DNA from: Stenotrophomonas maltophilia
GTDB taxonomy: Bacteria; Pseudomonadota; Gammaproteobacteria; Xanthomonadales; Xanthomonadaceae
Length of the DNA stretch: 64,000 nt
Reading direction: 5' to 3'
Assembly: GCF_002799155.1 (NCBI RefSeq)
Contig: NZ_NERD01000002.1
Location: forward strand, 1,674,001 to 1,738,000
Shown here: piece by piece, positions 1 through 5,875 of the stretch
Position numbering within the stretch: the stretch's first letter is position 1
How the letters are laid out: each line of letters opens with the position of its first letter
The notes under the pieces: model-generated
The model's database searches: none
The model's input: the letters and a program-made list of their open reading frames with translations, nothing else
What the model was told of the DNA's origin: nothing
Translations under genes and position numbers: made by a program

Positions 1-753
1 GACCTTCGGCGATGTCGCATACGTATCCATGCGCAGGCCCTGGCTGCGCGCATCCACCTCAAGTTGCGCATGCAGCAGCTTCAACTTGGCCAGGCCAGGC
101 GCCTGGTCGCGATAGTGGCGCGGATAGCTGAAGCGCGCGGTCAGATCCATGCCGCCCAGCAGCTGCACGCCGTCATAGCTGGTGTCTGCTTTGCTGAACG
201 AGACCTCGGAATCGAACAGCTCGGACGGCCCGCCACGCAGTTGCTTGAGGAACCCCACCGTGCCCTGGCCCTTGCCGATGATCAGCAGCTTGCCGAGCCG
301 GGTACTGCGAATGCTGTCGCTGTGGATGGCGTCGAAACGCAGGGTCCAGCCCTGGTCGCTGCGCGGGGGCGACGGAATGGCCTCCTCGACGCGGCTGATC
401 TCGGCAGACACGCCAGTGGCCTGCAATCGGGGAACCCGCACTTCGCGGCGGAACAGGGGTAGCACGGCCAATCGGGCGCTGGCACGCTCGGCATGCAGCA
501 CGTAGACGGTGTGGTTGACGTGGCCGCGCATGTGCACGTTCCAGGCAATCACATGGCCCGGCAGCAGCGTGATGGCCGGGCCGGTCGTCATCACGAACTT
601 GTGCGGCTTGCGGTTGGTGACCTGGTCGAACAGCGGCGTATTGAGGAAGATGTTGCCGGCGAGCAGGTAGAGAACGTACACGCCCAGCAGGAGGTAACCA
701 GCGACGCGCCATCGGCGGAACCGGTGTGGAGTGCGCGCGGGAGTGGGGGACAT
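1..753 (-). CDS. AsmA-like membrane-anchored protein, partial (N-terminal part)
   Basis: An uninterrupted frame of 251 codons runs from ATG at 753 to the window edge, so the gene is cut. The N-terminus has an Arg-rich stretch, then one hydrophobic segment at about residues 18-36 (VAGYLLLGVYVLYLLAGN), then a long soluble part with alternating strands and phrases such as LLPGHVIAWNVHMRGHV and ALARLAV-like beta repeats. One N-terminal anchor followed by a beta-rich periplasmic domain is the plan of AsmA/DUF748-type envelope proteins. The coding frame is secure; the family assignment is an inference from the architecture, since the C-terminal domain is outside the window. Confidence 0.65.
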   Translation of the reverse strand, partial: MSPTPARTPHRFRRWRVAGYLLLGVYVLYLLAGNIFLNTPLFDQVTNRKPHKFVMTTGPAITLLPGHVIAWNVHMRGHVNHTVYVLHAERASARLAVLPLFRREVRVPRLQATGVSAEISRVEEAIPSPPRSDQGWTLRFDAIHSDSIRSTRLGKLLIIGKGQGTVGFLKQLRGGPSELFDSEVSFSKADTSYDGVQLLGGMDLTARFSYPRHYRDQAPGLAKLKLLHAQLEVDARSQGLRMDTYATSPKV

Positions 754-886
754 GTACTGCTCTAGAGGCCGGAGTTTGCTCAACTATCGCGGAACTGATG
801 GCGGTGGCGCGTGAAGCGGGTGCGGGGCATGTGCTGGATTCTGCTAGTGTCCGCCTTGCCCACTACGCCGAACCGCGGGGAATCGC

Positions 887-1366
887 ATGGAGATCCGAGC
901 TGCCACCGCCGGTGACTTCGACGCCATGTGGGCGATTTTCAAGGCGGCCATTGCGACGGAGGATTCGCTTCCGTTCGCCGGCACCTTCGAAGCCGGCACC
1001 TTTCGGAGCCATTGGTTCGGAGTGCAGGCGGCCTTTGTGGCCGTTCTGGAAGGGCGCGTGGCCGGAATGTACAAGATGGGCGCCAACTTCCCGGACCTGG
1101 GTGCACACGTGGCCAGTGCCACTTACGTGGTCGATCCGCTGACGCAAGGGCGTGGCATCGGGCGGGCGCTGGTGGCGCACAGCCTGGATCGCGCCAGATC
1201 GGAGGGTTTCCTGGCCATGCAGTTCAACTACGTGGTCAGCACCAATACGCCAGCGGTTGAGTTGTACCGGAAGCTGGGCTTCGCCGTGGTCGGGACGCTA
1301 CCGGCGGCGTTCCGGCATCGGGCGCTGGGGCTGGTTGACGTGTATGTGATGCACCGGTTCCTGTAG
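887..1366 (+). CDS. GNAT family N-acetyltransferase
   Basis: A 159-residue protein starting MEIRAATAGDFDAMWAIF, the usual first strand of the GNAT fold. The acetyl-CoA binding motif A is visible as VVDPLTQGRGIGRALV (Q/R-x-x-G-x-G/A) near residues 81-96, and the C-terminal TNTPAVELYRKLGFAVVGT matches motif B with the conserved NxxAxxLYxKxGF pattern. It should transfer an acetyl group from acetyl-CoA to a small amine or protein N-terminus in the cytoplasm; the substrate cannot be read. It stands alone on the + strand and converges with the AraC-type regulator gene, from which it is separated by about 20 bp. Confidence 0.9.
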   Translation: MEIRAATAGDFDAMWAIFKAAIATEDSLPFAGTFEAGTFRSHWFGVQAAFVAVLEGRVAGMYKMGANFPDLGAHVASATYVVDPLTQGRGIGRALVAHSLDRARSEGFLAMQFNYVVSTNTPAVELYRKLGFAVVGTLPAAFRHRALGLVDVYVMHRFL

Positions 1367-1385
1367 GACGACGCAGGGCAGGGGC

Positions 1386-2234
1386 TCACGGTGAGCGGGC
1401 GACACTGCTTCCACGCACGAAGGCCGCTGCCAGCCGCAGTGCATCGTTACTGCCACGATCACCGCGCAGTGCGTGGGCCAGTCGACCGGGCGTGACGCCG
1501 GTCCAGCGCACCAGATCATGCGTGGCATGGGCCTGGTCGCTGTAACCGTGGCGCGCCGCAGCGAAGGCGATGCTGGTGGGTTCTCCATCCAGCGTGTGCA
1601 ACAGAGCCTGCAGCCTGCAAACCCGGGCATATTCTTTCGGGGTCATGCCCACGGCCGCCAGAAAACGCGACTGCAAGCCACGCAGGGACATGCCAAGCCG
1701 CCGTGCCAGTTCGGCGATGCGCAGAGCGCCTTCCGCTGCATCCAGTTCCGCAACGGCTAGTTCGATGCGCTCGTCCAGGGCGAAGCCGGCACAACGATCC
1801 CGCAGCACCTGCCAGAGGGGCTCGGGCGTACCGCTGGCGGCGCTTGCCCGCGCGGCGGCGCTGAAGGTCTCGGCAAAGATGGCATCCAGCGTGTACAGGT
1901 CCGGCGCCTGGTCGCGAAGCCCGGGCAGGCGGACGCCGGCAATCAAGGCGCTCGCGGCCGGCTGCAGGCGCACGCCAATGCAGGAAACTGGGCCGACAGC
2001 CTGCAGACGAATCGGGCCGCATTGCTGTGCAGCGAAGCAGAACGGCAGATCGGAGCGGATCCGGCCATCTGCCCCATGAAGATGCAGCGGCACGCCCAGT
2101 TCCGCCAGCAACTCGCAGCGGCCATCGGGATAGATGACCTGCACGTCATGGCCGGGGGCTTCGTCCCGCAGCCACCAGAGGCACTGGATATGACGGCGCA
2201 GGTCGTCGGGGGCAGGGTGCTCGCGGTAGTCCAT
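1386..2234 (-). CDS. AraC family transcriptional regulator
   Basis: The protein has 282 residues if it starts at the ATG at 2234 (MDYREHPAPDDLRRHIQCLW), where an AraC-type N-terminal effector domain begins (DUF6597-like). An upstream frame exists but looks non-coding. The C-terminal third holds two helix-turn-helix motifs: LRIAELARRLGMSLRGLQSRF and the second around PTSIAFAAARHGYSDQAHATHDL followed by W-TGVTPGRLA, the AraC signature (here HATHDLVRWTGVTP replaces the usual F.R.F....G.SP). The divergent neighbour, a small exported DUF6265 protein, starts 91 bp away, so the shared intergenic space is the most likely target. Autoregulation is inferred. Confidence 0.9.
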   Translation of the reverse strand: MDYREHPAPDDLRRHIQCLWWLRDEAPGHDVQVIYPDGRCELLAELGVPLHLHGADGRIRSDLPFCFAAQQCGPIRLQAVGPVSCIGVRLQPAASALIAGVRLPGLRDQAPDLYTLDAIFAETFSAAARASAASGTPEPLWQVLRDRCAGFALDERIELAVAELDAAEGALRIAELARRLGMSLRGLQSRFLAAVGMTPKEYARVCRLQALLHTLDGEPTSIAFAAARHGYSDQAHATHDLVRWTGVTPGRLAHALRGDRGSNDALRLAAAFVRGSSVARSP

Positions 2235-2324
2235 GCGGCATCGGACGCCATCCTGCGCATTTTTACAAGCGCCCTTGGCGGCCCTGCCGCTAGCCTGCAG
2301 CCAATCCATCCAGGAGGTCTGTAC

Positions 2325-2786
2325 ATGTTGAAGTCGAAGGTGGCGGTGCTGGGCGCAGGCCTGGCGTTGGGAAGCGGCGCGGCCATGGCTGCACCGGCCG
2401 AGTTCGATTGGCTGGCCGGGCATTGGTGTGGCGGCACCGAGGAGCGCAGGCTTGATGAGGTCTGGCTGCCCGAGGCCGGCGGCGCTTTGCTTGGGATGTC
2501 GCGCACGCTGAGCCACGGCGATATGGAGTCATTCGAGTACATGCGCCTGGTGCCTGCAGGCAAAGCGGCTGGCCTGCATGTGCAGCCCAATGGCGTGGCG
2601 CCAACCACGTTCGTCATTGCCGAACATGGCGCGAACTGGGTGGTGTTCGAGAACCCGCAGCATGACTTCCCGAAGCGCATCGAGTACCGGCGTGATGGCA
2701 CTGCGCTGAAGGCGAGCATCTCCGGTCCGGGAGATGATGGGAAGATCCTGCGGATTCCGTTTGACTATCAGCGCTGTGGGGACTGA
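2325..2786 (+). CDS. Exported DUF6265 family protein
   Basis: The start is the ATG at 2325, because a full AGGAGG ribosome site lies at 2312-2317 with good spacing, and the protein then begins with a clean signal peptide (MLKSKVAVLGAGLALGSG, cut probably after AMA). The mature part opens with FDWLAGHWCGGTEERRLDEVW, the hallmark of the DUF6265/lipocalin-like family, and carries FENPQHDFPKRIEYRR near the C-terminus, another family motif. 153 residues, full length. Function is not known; a periplasmic ligand-binding beta-barrel is expected. Its last 19 bp overlap the tail of the prophage repressor gene on the other strand, because the prophage inserted just downstream. Confidence 0.85.
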   Translation: MLKSKVAVLGAGLALGSGAAMAAPAEFDWLAGHWCGGTEERRLDEVWLPEAGGALLGMSRTLSHGDMESFEYMRLVPAGKAAGLHVQPNGVAPTTFVIAEHGANWVVFENPQHDFPKRIEYRRDGTALKASISGPGDDGKILRIPFDYQRCGD

Positions 2787-3250
2787 GTGGGCAAGATGGC
2801 CCAGGGGGAGGCTTTGGGATCTGAGGGCTGGGAAGGCTCCGGTCGCTTGGGCGGCGATCCTGCTTGGAACATAATATACATACCGCCGTTGTCGGCAGCG
2901 CTAACCGCCTGAATTTGGGCGGTTTTTGCGTTTGCGAGGCCCGGCATCGACAGCGCTACCAGCGCGACGACCGCAGCCGCCGCGCTCAGCCTGTCCAGCA
3001 TGAGCCGCCACAAGGCACGCTCTGTTGCAGTCTGCGCACGTTCGGCGTGAAGCATCGCAATCCACGTGGGTCCGTCGAGCTTTGCCAAGGCGCACATCTG
3101 CGCAATTCGCTCATCCGGGATCGGATGGCGGCCATGTCGCCAGGAACTGACCATTGCTCGCGTGAGCCCGATCTTCTGCGCCAAAGCGTTGTCGGACGGC
3201 AGGTTACAAGCGGCCCTTACTTTGTCGAGCAGATCGTTGGCGGTATCCAT
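2768..3250 (-). CDS. Phage repressor with helix-turn-helix and membrane segment; 3' end supplied by the host
   Basis: A 160-residue protein read from ATG at 3250. Residues 20-42 form a helix-turn-helix (NALAQKIGLTRAMVSSWRHG), like Cro/C1-type regulators with a DUF3693-like body. Residues about 86-104 (DRLSAAAAVVALVALSMPG) are hydrophobic and may anchor it to the inner membrane. Residues 124-128 (MYIMF) are encoded exactly by the 15-bp attachment core. The last 32 residues (from QAGSPPKRPEPS) are encoded by chromosomal DNA left of the prophage. In the excised circle the frame would instead continue into 10379-10311 and end KLLRGWLARLLPRPLS-LLRHGA, 150 residues in all. It is divergent from the structural genes and faces an operator at 3273-3291. 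Confidence 0.85.
   Translation of the reverse strand: MDTANDLLDKVRAACNLPSDNALAQKIGLTRAMVSSWRHGRHPIPDERIAQMCALAKLDGPTWIAMLHAERAQTATERALWRLMLDRLSAAAAVVALVALSMPGLANAKTAQIQAVSAADNGGMYIMFQAGSPPKRPEPSQPSDPKASPWAILPTQSPQR
2864..2891. other. Left phage attachment site (half dif, attL)
   Basis: The left half reads TTGGAACATAA, a match to the XerD arm of dif, followed by the central TATACA. The right half (TACCGCCGTTG) does not match a XerC arm. The matching 28-bp site at 10377-10404 has both arms. From the two junctions I infer that the phage attP supplies a XerD arm and the central region but no XerC arm, as described for TLC-type phages of Vibrio. The site lies within the repressor reading frame. 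Confidence 0.8.
2903..2927 (+). terminator. Rho-independent terminator, rightward
   Basis: AACCGCC, an 8-base loop and GGCGGTT form a 7-bp stem followed by a T run (2923-2927). It lies antisense inside the repressor gene. In the circular phage it sits just after attP and would stop the rightward structural transcript. Confidence 0.7.
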
Positions 3251-3262
3251 GGTTAGCAAGCC

Positions 3263-3291
3263 TTGACAGGGGTGTATAGCCGGACTATACA
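3263..3291 (+). promoter_or_regulatory. Strong sigma-70 promoter overlapped by a palindromic operator
   Basis: TTGACA at 3263-3268, a 17-bp spacer and TATACA at 3286-3291 form a near-consensus rightward promoter for the phage lytic genes. The sequence TGTATAG-CCGGA-CTATACA at 3273-3291 is a perfect 19-bp inverted repeat covering the spacer and the -10 box, the natural place for the divergently encoded repressor to bind. A second, weaker repeat with ends GTGTTT/AAACAC follows at 3299-3319. Confidence 0.75.
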
Positions 3292-3387
3292 TGCCCCCGT
3301 GTTTGGCGTGGCTAAACACCCCGCCACCGGCACCCCAAGGCCGCTGGCGGGTTCCCTTGGGGTAGGGGCTTGGGGGCGGGGCAGGGC

Positions 3388-3570
3388 ATGGACAACGCGC
3401 TTCTCATCATCGTTCTGGCCGTCGCGTGCGTCAGCGTCGGCATCGTCCGCATCGGCTCATGGGTGATCGCCCAGCACGAGCAAGAGCAGACCCGGGTTCT
3501 TCTTCAGCAGGTCTACGCGGCCTGCGCAATCGCCCAGGCACGCGCTGATCAGCAGGAACGGCGCGCATGA
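3388..3570 (+). CDS. Small phage membrane protein
   Basis: 60 residues from ATG at 3388. The first half is a membrane segment (NALLIIVLAVACVSVGIVRIG), the second half a charged helix rich in Gln and Glu (QHEQEQTRVLLQQVY). It is the first gene after the phage promoter and its stop overlaps the next start (ATGA at 3567-3570), which implies translational coupling. I do not recognise a family. Similar-sized membrane proteins occur in front of the replication gene in Xanthomonas filamentous phages. The role is unknown. Confidence 0.65.
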   Translation: MDNALLIIVLAVACVSVGIVRIGSWVIAQHEQEQTRVLLQQVYAACAIAQARADQQERRA

Positions 3571-3731
3571 GCGCCTCTTCATGGGTTTCCGAAATTGCCC
3601 AGTACGACATGGGCCTGCTGGTCGTCTTTGGCTTGGTCTTGGGTTGCGTTGTCGTCGCCCTTGTGTGTGTCGGCCTCGAGCTTGCGTCGCACGCACTCAG
3701 TGCCTACTGGAGGCGCCGCAATGGTCGCTGA
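3567..3731 (+). CDS. Small phage membrane protein
   Basis: A 54-residue protein that starts with the ATGA overlap on the previous stop. It has one long hydrophobic stretch (MGLLVVFGLVLGCVVVALVCVG) and a basic C-terminal tail (YWRRRNGR), so it is likely an inner-membrane protein with the tail in the cytoplasm. Its 3' end overlaps the next gene by 11 bp. No family recognised. The tight overlaps on both sides support it as a real gene of the early phage operon. Confidence 0.6.
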   Translation: MSASSWVSEIAQYDMGLLVVFGLVLGCVVVALVCVGLELASHALSAYWRRRNGR

Positions 3732-3864
3732 CATGGCTACTGAGATTGCTCGATTCTTCCGCGATCCGCTTGTTACGGTCGTTGTGGGTGGCGTGCTGGT
3801 GATGCTGCTCGTCTGGTTGGTGATGCTCGTATCACATGGAAAGGGTGTCTCCCATGGCCGTTGA
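3721..3864 (+). CDS. Small phage membrane protein
   Basis: 47 residues from ATG at 3721 (a second start at 3733 is possible). A short amphipathic start (TEIARFFRDP) precedes a single membrane span (LVTVVVGGVLVMLLVWLVMLVS). It overlaps both neighbours, including the replication gene start at 3854, as is usual in compact filamentous phage operons. No function can be assigned. Confidence 0.6.
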   Translation: MVADMATEIARFFRDPLVTVVVGGVLVMLLVWLVMLVSHGKGVSHGR

Positions 3865-4909
3865 TCGCGCGCGCTTCCGTATGGCTATTGAGGGCGGGGC
3901 AGGGGGCTTTTCCCCGCTTTCGCCCGGTGAAAAGGGGCAGCGGGCGGCGGCGGCAATTGGCCCGGGGAGTAACACGGGCCAAAAGGGTCAGCAGGACGCA
4001 ATCATCGACTACCTGACCATTGTGGTCCCGCTCTCCGCCCTTGAAGAAGTGAACTGCAAGAAGCTGGATCTCTTGCTGTTCCGCATCTTCGGCTTCCGTG
4101 GCGAAGTTGTTGCCGGTGCGATTCGTGAGAAGAACTGGAACTTCTACGAGCAGTCGGCGGTGCTGATTGACCGGGAAAACGAAGTGGTTGGTCGCGTCGG
4201 TATCGGCGGCAAGAAAAGCACCGTGTGCCTGAGCCTCACTGGCATGGGATGCAAATGGATTCGTGACTGGGCGCGAGTCTACAAGCAGTGCTACATGCTC
4301 GATGCCAAGATCACCCGCGTTGACTGCGCGCACGACGACTACGAAGGCGAACGCCTGGACGTGCATGCGCTCCGCGAGGTTGCCGCGCAGGGCGGCTTTA
4401 CCGAGGGCGGCTGCCCTCCGCGTCACCGTTTCATTTCCGATGAAGGCCACAACACCGGCTGCACGCTGTACGTCGGCGGCAAAGGCCACAAGGAACTGTG
4501 TGTGTACGAGAAGGGCAAGGCCGAGGGGCTGCCGTCCTCGCGCTGGGTGCGCGCCGAGGTGCGCCTGTACGGCAAGCACATGGAAATCCCGCTCGATGTG
4601 CTGTTGAACCCGGGTGCGTACCTGCGCGGTTCGTACAGCGCGCTGCAGGATCTCATCAAGGGCGTGTGCACACGGCTGCGCACGATCCGCAAGCACGTCG
4701 AAGTCTCTGCTGAGGCAATGGTGCTCTGGATGGAGCGCCAAGTAGGCCCAGCCCTCAGTGTTCTGCATGGAGCGTTCGGTGATTCGTTCACCGACTTCCT
4801 GCTGGCTCGCGTCGTCCGTGACGGTCACCCCGGACGTTTTCGCGGCATTTCCAAGGGTGAACCACTCCATCGATATGTGAGAGAAGAACTATGCCTATCT
4901 GCCGCGTGA
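3854..4909 (+). CDS. Phage replication initiation protein (Rep)
   Basis: 351 residues. The start at 3854 is preferred to 3836 because AAAGGG lies at suitable distance from it. The body shows the pattern of the phage replication initiation factor family (Rep_trans, PF02486): IIDYLTIVVPLS at the first strand, VGRVGIGGKKSTVCLSLTGMGC, then KITRVDCAHDDYEG, which holds the metal-binding acidic residues, and RWVRAEVRLYGKHMEIP near the end. It should nick the double-stranded replicative form at the + origin and start rolling-circle replication. Gene V follows with an 18-bp overlap. The nicking Tyr cannot be chosen with certainty by eye. Confidence 0.88.
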   Translation: MAVDRARFRMAIEGGAGGFSPLSPGEKGQRAAAAIGPGSNTGQKGQQDAIIDYLTIVVPLSALEEVNCKKLDLLLFRIFGFRGEVVAGAIREKNWNFYEQSAVLIDRENEVVGRVGIGGKKSTVCLSLTGMGCKWIRDWARVYKQCYMLDAKITRVDCAHDDYEGERLDVHALREVAAQGGFTEGGCPPRHRFISDEGHNTGCTLYVGGKGHKELCVYEKGKAEGLPSSRWVRAEVRLYGKHMEIPLDVLLNPGAYLRGSYSALQDLIKGVCTRLRTIRKHVEVSAEAMVLWMERQVGPALSVLHGAFGDSFTDFLLARVVRDGHPGRFRGISKGEPLHRYVREELCLSAA

Positions 4910-5160
4910 AGTCCGCTGCCGTCGAAGAACGGCACAACAGCAAGACCAACACCATCAACCGCTCGCAGACCGTTGGCCTCGACCTGGGCAACGGTTTCGA
5001 ACTGCCGTTCCGTGTCGGCCTCGGCTCGCGCCCGCCGTACACCCCGGGCGAGTACGACATTGACCCGCAGTCCTTCGCACTGAGCCAGTACGGCGATCTG
5101 GTGCTGAAGCGCTACGTGGATCTCGTTCCGCTGTCGGCCAAGCCCGCAGCCAAGGCCTGA
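4891..5160 (+). CDS. Single-stranded DNA-binding protein (gene V type)
   Basis: 89 residues, overlapping the Rep gene. Size, position directly after Rep and the beta-rich sequence (TVGLDLGNGFELPFRVGL, then LVLKRYVDLVPL) fit the ssDNA-binding protein of Xanthomonas-type filamentous phages (helix-destabilising protein family). It would coat the single-stranded progeny genome, switch replication from double to single strand and hand the DNA to the Zot/pI assembly machine. The identification rests on order and size as much as on sequence. Confidence 0.8.
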   Translation: MPICRVKSAAVEERHNSKTNTINRSQTVGLDLGNGFELPFRVGLGSRPPYTPGEYDIDPQSFALSQYGDLVLKRYVDLVPLSAKPAAKA

Positions 5161-5163
5161 TCC

Positions 5164-5376
5164 ATGCCAGACCCGGTCTACATCCAGTCGTGTGCGGTCC
5201 AGAACATCGGGGCCGATGGCGTCTGCGCTGTGCCGGTCTGGATCGAAAACCCTCAGCCAGTCCTGCCACCGCTCACGCTGGCTGAGGGTACGCAAGTCGC
5301 ATTCGCTATCGCGGCCTGCTGGGCACTGGGCGTCGTTTTCAGACAGTTCGCCCGTGTGTCCCGTGAGCGGTTCTAA
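5164..5376 (+). CDS. Small phage membrane protein (minor coat candidate)
   Basis: 70 residues. The first 40 are soluble and Pro-rich with two Cys (QSCAVQNIGADGVCAV), and the end is a membrane span (AEGTQVAFAIAACWALGVVF) plus a basic tail RQFARVSRERF. It lies between the ssDNA-binding protein and the major coat gene, the place of the small minor coat proteins VII/IX in Ff phages. The position supports a minor coat role but there is no clear homology. The gap to the coat gene is only 21 bp. Confidence 0.6.
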   Translation: MPDPVYIQSCAVQNIGADGVCAVPVWIENPQPVLPPLTLAEGTQVAFAIAACWALGVVFRQFARVSRERF

Positions 5377-5397
5377 CCAACCTCAGAGAGTACAACC

Positions 5398-5637
5398 ATG
5401 AAGATGAACAAGATCGCCAGCAACGTCGTTTCCTTCGCCCGTTCGACCGCAGGCAAGGTTGCCACTGGCGCAACCGCTCTGGCCGCCACCGGCTCGGCCT
5501 TCGCCAGCGGCGGGCCGGCTGAGGCCATCACTGCCGAAATCACCAACGGCAAGTCCAGCGTCAGCGGCATTCTGGTCGTTCTGGCCGGTGTGCTGGGCCT
5601 GTTCCTGCTGTGGTCGATGATCAAGCGCGCTAAGTAA
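5398..5637 (+). CDS. Major coat protein (gene VIII type)
   Basis: 79 residues with a 36-residue signal peptide ending SAFA, so the mature protein is about 43 residues (SGGPAEAITAEI...). The mature part has an acidic N-terminus, one membrane-spanning helix (SGILVVLAGVLGLFLLWSMI) and a basic C-terminus KRAK that would face the DNA. This is the exact layout of pVIII: inserted into the inner membrane, processed, then assembled as thousands of copies around the ssDNA. A terminator 140 bp downstream separates it from the adsorption gene. Confidence 0.9.
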   Translation: MKMNKIASNVVSFARSTAGKVATGATALAATGSAFASGGPAEAITAEITNGKSSVSGILVVLAGVLGLFLLWSMIKRAK

Positions 5638-5652
5638 TCGGAGCCGGGTGTC

Positions 5653-5781
5653 ATGCCCGTGCTGGTAGCGGTGATGGAGGTCCTTGCGACGGCCGCTTCG
5701 GTCATCGCGGGGATTCTCTCGGTTCTCGCAGCGGTGAAGGGGCTGTTTCTGCTGTGGGGGAACATCAAACAGGCCAAGTAG
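5653..5781 (+). CDS. Coat-like small membrane protein without signal peptide
   Basis: 42 residues from ATG at 5653. The C-terminus GLFLLWGNIKQAK is nearly the same as the end of the major coat protein (GLFLLWSMIKRAK), but the protein has no signal peptide and no acidic mature N-terminus; it begins directly with a hydrophobic helix. It may be a minor coat protein derived from the major coat gene, for example a tip protein. The rightward terminator starts in its stop codon. Confidence 0.65.
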   Translation: MPVLVAVMEVLATAASVIAGILSVLAAVKGLFLLWGNIKQAK

Positions 5782-5806
5782 GGGCGCACGTCGCCCCTAC
5801 TTTTTT
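5778..5806 (+). terminator. Rho-independent terminator after the coat genes
   Basis: GTAGGGGCG and CGCCCCTAC form a perfect 9-bp stem with a 5-base loop, followed by six T. It lies between the coat genes and the adsorption gene, as in Ff phages, and would make coat mRNA the most abundant transcript. Confidence 0.9.
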
Positions 5807-5815
5807 GGGGGTCTT

Positions 5816-5875
5816 ATGGGCTATTTCGTGATTGTTGCCGTACTGGGGGCGCTATGGCTGGCGTTCGACACATGA
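5816..5875 (+). CDS. Very short hydrophobic peptide overlapping the adsorption gene
   Basis: 19 residues (MGYFVIVAVLGALWLAFDT), almost all hydrophobic. Its TGA overlaps the ATG at 5872 of the next gene as ATGA, so it may serve as a coupling leader or as a tiny minor coat protein (Ff pVII and pIX are about 32 residues). It lies just after the terminator. Support is limited to overlap and composition. Confidence 0.4.
   Translation: MGYFVIVAVLGALWLAFDT

Noticed and set aside
3773..4870. Frame of 365 codons opposite the phage replication gene
   Set aside because: Shadow of Rep, which has clear family motifs and operon overlaps.
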